DNA from: Megalonaias nervosa
Taxonomy: Eukaryota > Mollusca > Bivalvia > Unionida > Unionidae
DNA length: 64,000 nucleotides
Direction: 5' to 3'
Assembly: GCA_016617855.1 (NCBI GenBank)
Contig: JAECUM010011143.1
Span: 1 to 64,000, forward strand
In this document: positions 54,932 to 64,000 of the stretch, in pieces
Numbering within the stretch: the stretch's first letter is position 1
How the letters are laid out: each line of letters opens with the position of its first letter
Program-made: the position numbers and the translations under genes
Notes under the pieces: model-generated
Told to the model about the DNA's origin: nothing
Seen by the model: only the letters and a program-made list of their open reading frames with translations
Databases searched by the model: none

Positions 54932-55330
54932 ATGAGACCTTTACGAGTTTAGAGACGTAAAATCATAGGTGGATTTGTATCCAACCTGTTTACTTCTGTA
55001 CGAGCAGTCCTTCCAGCCAATACAGCCGAACCTGCTCCGATTGCTCTCTGGGCAACCGAAGCGTGAGCTAGCGGAGCAGCCTCTGCCGCAGGAACGGCCG
55101 TAGGACAGAAACTAGCCAGCAAAATCGAGCCTGCGGCAGCGATGACCACAGATCTGTCTAGGACTGCCAAACAGTGTCTTCAAACAACAGCAGCAGTCCT
55201 CAGCGAACGATCTGAAAGAATATTACAGGACATAGAAAGAAACGTCAGTGTGCAAGGTACACAACCCTCCGTTTGTGCCCTGGTCAGGACTGAAAAGAAA
55301 AATGGTAATTTTTTTATCACACTATTATAG
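54932..55330 (+). pseudogene. E3 small basic virion protein (broken)
   Basis: The ATG at 54932 is followed by a TAG six codons in. Then RRKIIGGFVSNLFTSVRAVL and GAASAAGTAVGQKLASKI match the E1 protein at 22032-22409. The frame stays open to 55330 with a helical middle. Confidence 0.65.
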
Positions 55331-55339
55331 CATAGCATC

Positions 55340-56770
55340 ATGTATTCAAGATTTACCGATTATCTTCCTCTCAACGACGATACTCTCGTGGATGATTCCA
55401 CCACCGATTACGAGTACGGGGAATATCAGGACACTAAGATTATTAACCCCAGCCAAAGCACCCATCGATAAATAGGGACGCGTGACGAAGATGTGTACCT
55501 GCTTCCCCATAAGGTCTTTCTGGGAAAATACAAATTTCAGCAGGTGGAAACTATGCAGCCAATGCACAAGTCAAGCTGAAAAATAAGGTATTCATTATTC
55601 AAGTTGGCACAGTACCAGATGAACAATCAGACCGTGGAAGAAATCAATGTCTACGTACCTCAGGCCAGCACCATTCTGAACTTAATCATGTTCAGCTATT
55701 ACTACATGCATTCGTGTGCTACTAACATTTGGTGGTTTAGAGATACCAACAATGGAGATGCGTCAGCAACGAATTTATTTCTTACGGGAGCAATCTCAGC
55801 CAATGCCGCTGCGTTGACTCCGGCAGAAGCCGTTATTTTGTCGTCTACAGATCAGCCGCTGAAGGAGCAGATGCGTATCATTTAGCCGATATGATAGCCA
55901 ACGCTGTAGAATCGGCCTTGGGAACTGCTATCGATTCCGCACAGGCACAGGCACGTACCTCTACCTACAACATGGGATTTGCTGCTCGACGTGCTTTGAC
56001 TGATAGTAGTCAGGAGATCTGCATGATATCCGTAACATCTTCAGAGGCGTCAATCACACGCTGGTACTAGAAACAGACTTACCCGCTCAGTACATGCACA
56101 GATCAGACGGAGTCTACGATGGACAAATCACCATGACTTGGTTGTCGCCGTGAATGTCCAGAATCACATCCTCAACGACGCACATGCTCGAACTGGAATT
56201 GACGTTAGTCATATTTACAAAGAAACTGTACTTTGAACAATGCCGCAAATTACATGCAGAAGATTATCGCAGCTCAGGTAACCACCTCGAGGAGATTCGC
56301 CTCCAATCCAGGCAGAGAACCTCCTAGACACGTCTTCGTGGCATGTCAGCTGGCTGATGAGCGCTTAAACCAAATGGTAAACAAACACATCTTTAATAGC
56401 GTCGGTCTGTCTCGCATTCACGTCCGCATCAACTCCAGGCAATATCCAGAGCAAGAACTTGAATGCAACTTCAGCGAAACTACTCGAAATTATTCACGCG
56501 CCTACGTGATGCTGATCGAAGACATGCAGAAGTGTCAAGACGTGGATACGGGCACGCAAGTCATAATGGACGATTTCAATAACTTGCATCCCATCTACCA
56601 CTTCGATGTTTCCAAACATTTCCGACCGCCTCAAAGACTCTGTTGCTGACATCAAAATCCGATGGACTGTAAATCCAGGGACTGATTACCCCTGCTACCG
56701 GTTAGTAACCTCAGACCGATTGATGACCGGGGAAGTACTCAATGGAAAAATGAATATTTTGTATAGACAA
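55340..56770 (+). pseudogene. E3 major capsid protein (broken)
   Basis: MYSRFTDYLPLNDDTL, RDEDVYLLPHKVFL, then in another frame QYQMNNQTVEEINVYVPQAS and NIWWFRDTNNGDAS. RHVFVACQLADERLNQMVN, SRQYPEQELECNFSETTRNY and LHPIYHFDVSKH follow, then a C-terminal TSDRLMTGEVLNGKMN. The order equals that of the E1 MCP. At least five breaks, with a lost stretch between about 55560 and 55600. Confidence 0.8.
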
Positions 56771-57020
56771 CCATACCCAGAAGAAAGTCATCTAAGCGAC
56801 TACGTGACGGAGGCTCCACTGCCACTGCCATCATTCTCTATATCAAGACCATGGTTCCCAAGTTATACGCTTCCGTCCTTGCACCTTAGGAATGGCTGCA
56901 GCCACAGGGGTTATCAGGAGCTACTCAAAACGCGGTGATCGGCAGAGGAGCTCGTAAAAAATGAAGCTTTGTCACCTCGTCCAAATACAAAACTAAAAGA
57001 AAAAAAATAATAGTATTTCA
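56771..57020. other. E3 interval between MCP and core gene
   Basis: About 250 bp with an open but unremarkable frame after the MCP end, including PYPEESHLSDYVTEAPLPLP. It may be read-through beyond the lost MCP stop or filler. Confidence 0.3.
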
Positions 57021-57029
57021 TATAGCCTC

Positions 57030-57345
57030 ATCTCGAACGTTCCAGTCAAAGTCACGGTGTCACCACAGCCAAACAAAGCATCCCGGTGGCAGCCATACAC
57101 AAAAGACCCGTCTCCATCAGGCTGAAGGCCTTAGCGCTCATGGGACCCGAAAGACTCATGCTGACGCATCGTGAAGCGACTTCGGTCGCCAAACATAAGA
57201 CTGAACAAAAAGGGCTCGTTCTGAACTTATCCGCATGTTTAGCTGTCCAAATAAGTAGGATTTATCGGACCTCTATTAGCAGGGATCTCTGGATCCTTAC
57301 TGCCATTATTACTCGGACTCGGAAAAAGACCCCAGCTGCCGTGAA
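57030..57345 (+). pseudogene. E3 core-like protein (broken)
   Basis: KRPVSIRLKALALMGPERLM, then KGLVLNLSA, match the repeated strand motifs of the E1 core protein. After a shift, VGFIGPLLAGISGSLLPLLL matches the hydrophobic end of the small basic protein at 24329. The two E1 genes thus correspond to one continuous stretch here. Confidence 0.55.
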
Positions 57346-57362
57346 CCACACGTGGGAATGGC

Positions 57363-57760
57363 ATGAGAGAAAAAGTATTAAGCAACTTCGTTCTAGTGAA
57401 CCTCTTAGGATCCAGCGTTCCACGTTTCAGATGTGTCTTTCCTAAAGATCAGCTTCCTGAACATATCACCTCCGACGAGAGCTGCGTCATTTACCTGCAA
57501 CATTATTACGATGGGCATGGCAATCACTGGGTCGTCATCGTCAACAATCCTCATGCGGATGATGTGGAGTATTTCGATTCATTTGGTTTACCTCCTCGCC
57601 TAGAAGTAGTGCGATATCCCAAATGGTGCATAACGGAGTTGTGTATAACTGGTGACAACTTCAAAACGCCGACGATAGCATCGGTGGATGGTGCTGCATC
57701 GAGTACATCCTCAAAAAGACAACAGGTATAATCTCCCGTTGAAGTTGTTTTACAACTTTC
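57363..57760 (+). pseudogene. E3 adenain-like protease (broken)
   Basis: KVLSNFVLVNLLGSSVPRF, FPKDQLPEHITSDESCVIYL, GHGNHWVVIVNN (His block) and EYFDSFGLPPR are in one frame. The Cys block appears as WCCIEYIL in a shifted frame near 57690. It lies in the same frame as the preceding hydrophobic stretch, separated by one TGA, which supports an ancestral core-protease fusion as in E2. Confidence 0.72.
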
Positions 57761-57781
57761 AAAATAATATCCACTCCTCAT

Positions 57782-57960
57782 ATGACCATCATGATCTTGT
57801 GGTGTCTCAAGTGTAAAGCCAAAACGAAGTGTGTCAATCTCTTCGAGATTATCACCAAAACTCATCGACACATGATCAAGTCGATATGTGCATTGCGGGG
57901 TTCTAAAAAGGCACATAATGTCACTGGTCAAGCTAAGTGTCATGACTTTGTATGCAAAAC
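57782..57960 (+). pseudogene. E3 DUF5679-like zinc ribbon, one Cys lost
   Basis: ILWCLKCKAKTK keeps the first CxxC. The second reads SICALRGSKKAHN, with Arg in place of the last Cys. Otherwise it is collinear with 24968-25156. Confidence 0.6.
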
Positions 57961-58450
57961 GCATCATTACAAACACTGGAAGCTCTATATACGAGTTGTG
58001 AGTACCTTCGAGTGGAAAGAAATCTGTGCGTGGGAGACTGTAAAAGATGTGGACATCGACATATTCTCGGAGGAGCTATGGATGTCCGTGCTCTCATTGG
58101 AAAGCTTTGTAAACCTCGTGATGGATGGACGTTGCCAGGACATAAATATATAGGGTCGTGGAATCCCAAAGAACAACAACTGGATGGAAACGATTAGCCA
58201 CTACCAGGTCAGGAGCACTACAACGGCGTGGATGCCATCGCGATGCATCACCATATTTATTACCGAGATCATCGAGACGACAAAGCGGGATGCAATCGAA
58301 TCATGCTGAGGGACTTACAAACACTCAAGCCAAAATAAAAATCAGAGAACGTGTAGACCGACCTCTTGTGAGGGGCATCATTGGCACCAAACATAAGTTA
58401 GGCATAGGCGTGCCAGGAAAGATGAAAAAGTCAGCAGAAGATCTTTCGTA
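57952..58450 (+). pseudogene. E3 PLA2-like domain (broken, Asp of HD pair replaced)
   Basis: NLCVGDCKRCGHRHILGGAM and KLCKPRDGWTLPGHKYIGSW match E1. After a stop, DAIAMHHHIYYRDHRDDKAG gives His at the catalytic His site but His also at the Asp site. VDRPLVRGIIGTKHKLGIGV follows. The frame runs on, through two stops only, into the integrase. Confidence 0.68.
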
Positions 58451-59430
58451 ACTGAAAGTTCTCACAGAAGAACCGCATAAACCAGCACGCAAGTATTTTC
58501 CACGACAAAGAGTCATCGTGGTTGCGGCAGACGATATATAGTCGGTACATCTCGTTGACATGGGAGATTACATCGCGAACAACGATCAATTTAAATATCT
58601 CATGACGGTCATTGTTGTGTTCAGCAAATATGCATGGGTAGTTCGTCTGATAAACTACAAAGGAAATTCTATCCTTGATGCATTTGATAGCATTGTAGGT
58701 GCAAGAAAGCCCAATAAATTATGGGCAGATCATAATAGTGAATTGTATGACAAAATCGTTTCAGATTGGCTTCCAAAAACTAATATCTTGCCCAGTACAC
58801 ACGATCAAATCAAAGCGGCCGTCATAGAGTGGTTTAACAGATCTCTCAAAAATCGCACGTGAAATAGATTTACCAGCGATTACACCAACTGATACTTAGA
58901 CGTTTTGCCAGAAATCGTTGAAAAATACAATTACACCTGGCACCGCAGCATTAAAATGATACACACGGAAGCCATTTCGGCTGGCGGAAAAAAACCAGGT
59001 CACAGAAGCCTTATTTATAGATCCAAATTCAATGTAGGCGACCACGTCAGAGTCAGTAGACACAAAGCACGTTCGAAAAGGGATACACCCCTAACTTGAC
59101 TTTAGACGTTTTCGTCGACGATACCATTCAAAAAGCCATTCAGGTCACGTACACGCTCAAAGACTCATCAGGAGAACCCATCCAAGTTTCTTTTTACGAA
59201 CAGGAATTACAAAAAAAAAAAATACAAAAAAAAAATTAAAAAAACCCCCAAAAAACCAGGACGTCTTCAGAGTCGAAAACGCCATCTGTACTAAAGGGAA
59301 TAAATTGCACGTCAAGTGGTTTAGCTATCCTGAACGATTCAACTCGTGGATTCCCGCAAGTTCTTTGACTAGTGTGCATCAGACAAAGCTTCTGAAACAA
59401 TCTTATCATACGACTCACCTAGGTTCTTTC
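58451..59430 (+). pseudogene. E3 rve integrase with chromodomain (broken)
   Basis: RQRVIVVAADDI, a TAG, then VHLVDMGDYIANNDQFKYLM and VVFSKYAWVVRLINYKG. KLWADHNSELYD (second acid with flanking Asn) and AAVIEWFNRSLKNRT (Glu) follow, then KYNYTWHRSIKMIHTEA. FNVGDHVRVSR leads, after shifts and an A-rich interruption at 59209-59256, to the chromodomain with KGNKLHVKWFSYPERFNSWI. It is of the E1 subfamily. Confidence 0.78.
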
Positions 59431-60190
59431 CAGAGACAGACTTATATTTAGCTGCATGATCGTGAAGACCCATCTTCTCAAAGGTGCACTTAAACACACA
59501 CTCAGATTTTATGAATTTCGCATGATCTAAGAGCTAAACTTGAGTCACCTTATTTAGAAATAATAAAACTCAGATGGAAACGCTTCAGCTTATTCTTGAT
59601 GTAGTATTGCTGATTGTATCGTTGCACCGGACGCTGATGACTGTGACTACGTTTCACCTATTCGTCATTCTTCTCTTCTTCACTCTCCTCACAATAAATC
59701 ATCTCAGGCACAAAACTCCAATCACTCAGTACCATAGATCCATGGGAGACTTTTCTGGCCACTCTTGTATCATGTACTCATAAAGGTTTCCCAGAACCCC
59801 CATAAACCTGTACTACTAACACCTGCGGCAGGATGCAATTTGAAAGGAGCAGTTCCCACCAACGAAACAGCTGTGTTTCCAATTATATGTAAAACAATGC
59901 AATTAAAAGAAAGTCACATTTATATTTTACTGCACAGCTGATTGCAGTCTCATTAATAAATTTTACTCTCATTTTTTTCTTTTATGTGCGTGTTTTCAGG
60001 AAGTGTTTGGCTTTCACGCCAAATATCAACATTTCTTATTTCCAATGCATTACGGATTAAATTTTGTATTGTCGTCTGTCCTAAATGCACAACTTGAACT
60101 TATTATTACCCATACCTTCCTCTCCGTCCGTCCGTCCATCCATTGCACTTGTAATACATTCTACCTGAAAAAAAATAATCCTTTCAGTCA
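59431..60190. other. Right flank of E3, element end not found
   Basis: No gene or inverted repeat matching either TIR family is seen. A short hydrophobic ORF at 59574-59783 could be a decayed element gene, but there is no supporting homology in this window. Confidence 0.35.
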
Positions 60191-60193
60191 AAT

Positions 60194-60233
60194 ATGACTG
60201 AAAAAGTGTTAAAGCTACGTTAAAAATCCAAAT

Positions 60234-60234
<1 letters not shown>
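60194..60234 (+). mobile_element. SINE 3' tail fragment
   Basis: The sequence 'atgactgaaaaa.gttaaagct.cgttaaaaatccaaatc' matches the tail of the SINE at 14998-15036. Only the tail is present, followed by (CA)n instead of (TC)n. Confidence 0.7.

Positions 60235-60260
<26 letters not shown>
60234..60260. repeat. (CA)n microsatellite at SINE tail
   Basis: A perfect dinucleotide tract directly after the SINE tail fragment. Confidence 0.9.
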
Positions 60261-60265
<5 letters not shown>

Positions 60266-61340
60266 TTGCAGAATTTTGTACATCCAGAAATGTCTAAAAG
60301 ACTATACACAATTTCACACAATAACTTATTAAAAATATTGGGATTAGTTCGGTTTTCACAACAGTTATGTTTTTATTTGGATTTTAGCTGCTAAGAAGGT
60401 AAAACAACTTTGAAGATTGAAAGGATTTGTGGGAAAAAATGTCTACTCCATTAACAAAATTTCTGGTGTGGACTTTCAGTTCAATGTTGAAATTAGTTCA
60501 GATGATAGCCAGGTCCGGGTTATGTAATTTTCAAGAGTTTCTTTAGAACATGCAAAGGGATGTATAGGTGAGTGAAATAAAAATAAAAAAAAATAAAAAA
60601 ACAAAATCAAAAAAATGCCCGAGTCCAAATCTCTGAAGAGAAGAAAAAAAAAACAAAACGGTTCGGTAGTTTAGTTTCATCATGGCGTACTTCCGTCTGT
60701 ACGTTCCTGATAATCCCCAAAACTTTTTACCCTTCAACCATTTTTATGTTTATATTAAATGCCGTCCTTACAGGGATACTAATAAGATGTATAATACGAA
60801 TACCAGAGAAAACATCTATACAGTACTAACTACTACTACTACTACTACTATTACTACTACTGAAATAATAATATAGAATTTTTCCCGTTTTTGACCTTTT
60901 ACTTTGTCGAATGGCGCTGCTTTTTTCTAATCAGTGATAGTATGACAAGTGCAACCCTATTAGACATGTTGTAAGGCAAAATGGATCAATCAAATCTACC
61001 AGTGTAACTTTTATATTTTGCAATCTTCCATTCCCAGGTATTAATTGAGAACATTTGAAATCTGCATAAAAACTAATACTATATGACAATCAATACTTGA
61101 TCGAGATATGAATAAGTCTCTTCAAAATCTGTTAAAATATTTGATTGTATTAACTTTTTCCACAAACAGACTTTATGTCTACTCATTTCTTTTCGTTCTG
61201 TTTTACTTTGACATATACTGAAGAGGATTAGTTGACACTTCGAAAATGTTAACTTTTGTGGCCAAATAATTCTAATAATTAATTACAAACATTTATTGTG
61301 TAGTTCTTTTTAAACAGAGTTATTTGTGATCCCCTCTAAC
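60261..61340. other. Host non-coding DNA
   Basis: AT-rich sequence with A-rich tracts near 60577-60660 and a (TAC)n tract near 60830-60860. No supported gene. Confidence 0.45.
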
Positions 61341-61344
61341 TTCA

Positions 61345-61580
61345 GTTGCAATAGGCCTGATGCGGCTTCAAGCAAGTTGTAAGAGGCGACTAATAGAGCC
61401 ATGGACGGCAGTGACTCAGTATTTGGCTTGATGGATTTGTGCCCCAAGGAGTGCAGGCTTGAATTCTACCGTTGGATCAGTTCAGGTTGGCTACCGTTGT
61501 GCGTTCTTGCGTAAAGCACTTTACTCGAAATGACTCGGCACTACATAGCTTACTTGTGTTGCTGTGTCGTAAAAGACCAA
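61345..61580 (+). repeat. Possible dispersed repeat ('gttgtaagaggcgactaa' type)
   Basis: A segment of higher GC with words such as agttgtaagaggcgactaa and gcgtaaagcactttactcg stands out from the AT-rich flanks. It looks like a transposon-derived repeat of mollusc genomes. I recall such words but cannot test copy number here. Confidence 0.3.
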
Positions 61581-63640
61581 AGCAAACCAATCCAAAATCA
61601 AATCATTTTTCCTTAGAAATATTTGCTATCAATGGCTTAAAAATGAATCATGGATAACCTCCATCTCTGTCTATAACGCTGGTTGCACATAAACAGCCAG
61701 GTGGAAGTGTAATACGTAGTATAGACCACTCTTATTAAAACGGTACAGAAAACTCGTCAACGTAATGAATATGTCGTCTTAAATGTTATGTCATTAACTT
61801 AGAAAACAGTTTCTTGTCGGATCGTTGGCAAGTCAATGTAGCAGCTAGGAGAATGAGTCAGATAAAAAACTGTATATATTTCATATCTGCTATTATCGAA
61901 ATTATTAATAAATCTTTACACACAGCTACTAAATATAAAACTTATGTTCTAACTATGACATGTGTATATGTTATTCTTCAACATATGTCAGGTAAAAGTA
62001 AAATCACAGGAAATGATAATGTCGCTATAGAAAAAAACAATGTAGAAGGAAATGCACGTGTCTGTTGCGTGAAATCATTATTGAAGTTGGAACCTAAATA
62101 TTACGTAATATAAATAAACATTTTACATCGAACACGTTTGTTCTCATCAATTTTAGACAGAACGCGATCATTTCATCGTCATCAATGCTGTTTTACTAAA
62201 CAAGTGTCTGAGAAATTTGCCATTTGTCAGCAATCTGAAAGTGATCATTTTGTTTTTACCTCTGATACATTTCTATTAAAGAACATAAAATTGCAGCATT
62301 ACATTCGATATAAACATATTTTCAATTCATCGCATAGTTCAAACGATGCATACAATTGATCGAATTCAGCTGCTGCTGTTTTGACCTATGTTTAACTTTT
62401 GAACCTACATTACATGTATTGTACTACGGCTAGGTGTATATTTCCATGGAAACATCAATTATCTTTATTGCTAACCAGGCTTAATTTTTTAACAATTTTG
62501 TTTCGCTAGCGAATATTTCGTTTTGCAAAGTAACTGATACTTTAAATAGCGGTAGTGTTAATATTATGTAACAAGAGGAGTAGCTAATCAACAATACTGA
62601 AAATAAACAAGAAATACTGACACCTTTCAGAATGAATTAAGGTGTAGACTTGACGTTGACGTGATGGTACAAATATGAAGTCCAAGATGGAATATAAGAC
62701 CATTGCAAGACACGGATAAAAAATATAAATAGCTGATCAAAGGAGAAATTAAAGCTAAGATATAGACACACCTTGTATTCATTTCGCTTGGTTTAAATGA
62801 AGGTCAGTGTAATCCATATTTTACCTCTTATTGGCAATGGCTATATTGTGTTTACCTCATCGCCACATAGCATGCTATATGGACACTTTCCTGACTAGAC
62901 ACGTACAACTTGATGAAAGGAATCATCTTGATTAATACGTTACCCTCGTTACAAAAAGAGATCTCACTGACCTATATTCCATGCTTCAGTGACATCATCA
63001 GATTTTGTGTATGAAGTTTAGAGTAACTTTATACACTGCTGTTGAAAGCAGGGCCGTAGAGATCGATCACCGGCCCTGGGGATAGAAACACCGGGGCCTT
63101 TCCTAGTTCTTGTTCAAAAAATTTTATTCTTCTATAAAATTTAAAAGTATTGTTCAGCCTGGGGCCCCCTTAAGGGTCCGGGTCCCGGGGATATATCCAC
63201 GATTGCCCCCCCCCCCCTTGTCGGCCGTGGTCGAAAGAGAAATACATAATGGTAATATTTCGCTATTTATGACTAGACATTTTAGACTGTAATAAGTTGT
63301 GCTCTAGTAGGTGAAACTTGTACATGTGAACGATTAGGTTTTAGAAGAGCGGTATGCATGCATTTCTGGTGCAGTAGTTAATCTGGACAATTAATGATTT
63401 ATAAACCATTCTTGTACAGGGTTCATATTGGTTGTCACTCGGGTACAGTCGGTAATTTTCACCCGGTAAAATGTGGCTTCTAGGGTGGAAATAAATGATA
63501 GTCTCTGAAACTGACCGCAGCCTGAATGATTTAATGAAAAAACAAAATAAAAAATAAAAAAGTATAAAGACCCCAGAAAAATATATAATTTTGTTTTCAT
63601 CACTTCATAATTGGTCTCCTACTTTAAGGTAATAGAAATG
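61581..63640. other. Host non-coding DNA
   Basis: No supported gene. A GC-rich patch with C-runs and 'ggcccggg'-like words lies at 63045-63220, possibly a repeat edge. Confidence 0.4.
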
Positions 63641-63662
63641 AATACTGTTTAAAGTTGTTTTA

Positions 63663-63756
63663 TGCATTATATGCCCTGTACGAATGGTTTATAATTGTGT
63701 AGGTCACGATGCATTTTATGCCCTGTACGAATGGTCTATAATTGTGTAGGTCACGA
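63663..63756. repeat. 47-bp tandem duplication
   Basis: Two adjacent copies, 63663-63709 and 63710-63756, differ at two positions and share gccctgtacgaatggt and ataattgtgtaggtcacga. Confidence 0.9.
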
Positions 63757-64000
63757 TAACTTTAGCATTAACTTTTTCCCGCAGAGCAGCTAGAATCAAC
63801 GAAAAATGTTAATGCGATTTATGTAATAGGTAATTACATTCATAATGGCCAAGGAGTTTTGACAAATCAATAGATCCAGACAAAAGCTCTTATCGAACTT
63901 GTTTTGTACTTATTGCAAGGGCTGTAATTCGTCCTTTCACCTGCCATCGTCTCACCTCAAAAGAACCTGCATGCGATCGTGATTTTATCTAAACATTAAG

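Larger units (their letters stand above)
51307..59430 (+). mobile_element. E3: third Maverick/Polinton, truncated and heavily decayed
   Basis: A run of broken genes collinear with the E1 morphogenesis block. A minus-strand polymerase fragment lies at the left, then ATPase, X, penton, small basic protein, MCP, core, protease, zinc ribbon, PLA2 and integrase on the plus strand. Codons are less AT-rich than in E1. The left limit coincides with the E2 TIR end. The right limit is set only by the end of the integrase chromodomain, as no TIR was found. Confidence 0.82.

Noticed and set aside
59574..59783. Membrane protein gene of E3
   Set aside because: Hydrophobic but without similarity to the E1 or E2 membrane proteins, and the position differs. 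Chance cannot be excluded.

Overview
The window is AT-rich invertebrate nuclear DNA. Two copies of a tRNA-derived SINE tail, a truncated non-LTR retrotransposon with a (GAT)n tail, degenerate tandem and dispersed repeats and simple-sequence tracts suggest a mollusc, possibly a bivalve. That assignment is an inference. I see no intact cellular gene. The coding content lies between about 17.2 and 59.4 kb, in three Maverick/Polinton elements (the adintovirus-like group of integrating animal DNA viruses). They are called E1, E2 and E3 below.

E1 (17203-32794, 15.6 kb) is the best preserved. It has 5'-AGTAGTAAGG terminal inverted repeats (TIRs) of about 520 and 600 bp and a 5-bp target duplication, ACGGG, at 17198-17202 and 32795-32799. 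From left to right it holds: a membrane protein and a tail-fibre-like protein on the minus strand; a plus-strand morphogenesis block (packaging ATPase, coiled-coil protein X, penton/minor capsid, small basic virion protein, double-jelly-roll major capsid protein, two core-like basic proteins, adenain-type protease); a zinc-ribbon protein; a PLA2-like domain running into an rve integrase with chromodomain; a possible VLTF3-like factor, an unknown ORF and an HNH endonuclease; and finally a protein-primed family B DNA polymerase with a small downstream ORF. Most breaks in E1 are single-base shifts at A-runs.

E2 (35159-51306, 16.1 kb) is bounded by TIRs of about 245 bp and is more decayed. Its capsid proteins, ATPase and integrase are of a distant lineage. 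Instead of the E1-type polymerase it carries a broken polymerase B / SF1 helicase / HNH gene. Its penton has a domain insertion of about 200 residues. Its fibre gene is closely related to that of E1. The integrase, PLA2 and zinc-ribbon genes lie on the minus strand at the right end, next to the ATPase.

E3 (51307 to about 59430) is the oldest. Every gene is broken, but the order ATPase-X-penton-basic protein-MCP-core-protease-zinc ribbon-PLA2-integrase matches E1. A minus-strand polymerase fragment at its left edge stops exactly at the outer end of the E2 TIR. No right TIR was found for E3.

The flanks (1-17.2 kb, 32.8-35.1 kb, 59.5-64 kb) are host non-coding DNA with repeats. In each element the genes form a self-integrating virus: integrase and TIRs for insertion, polymerase for replication, and MCP, penton, ATPase, protease and fibre for virions.
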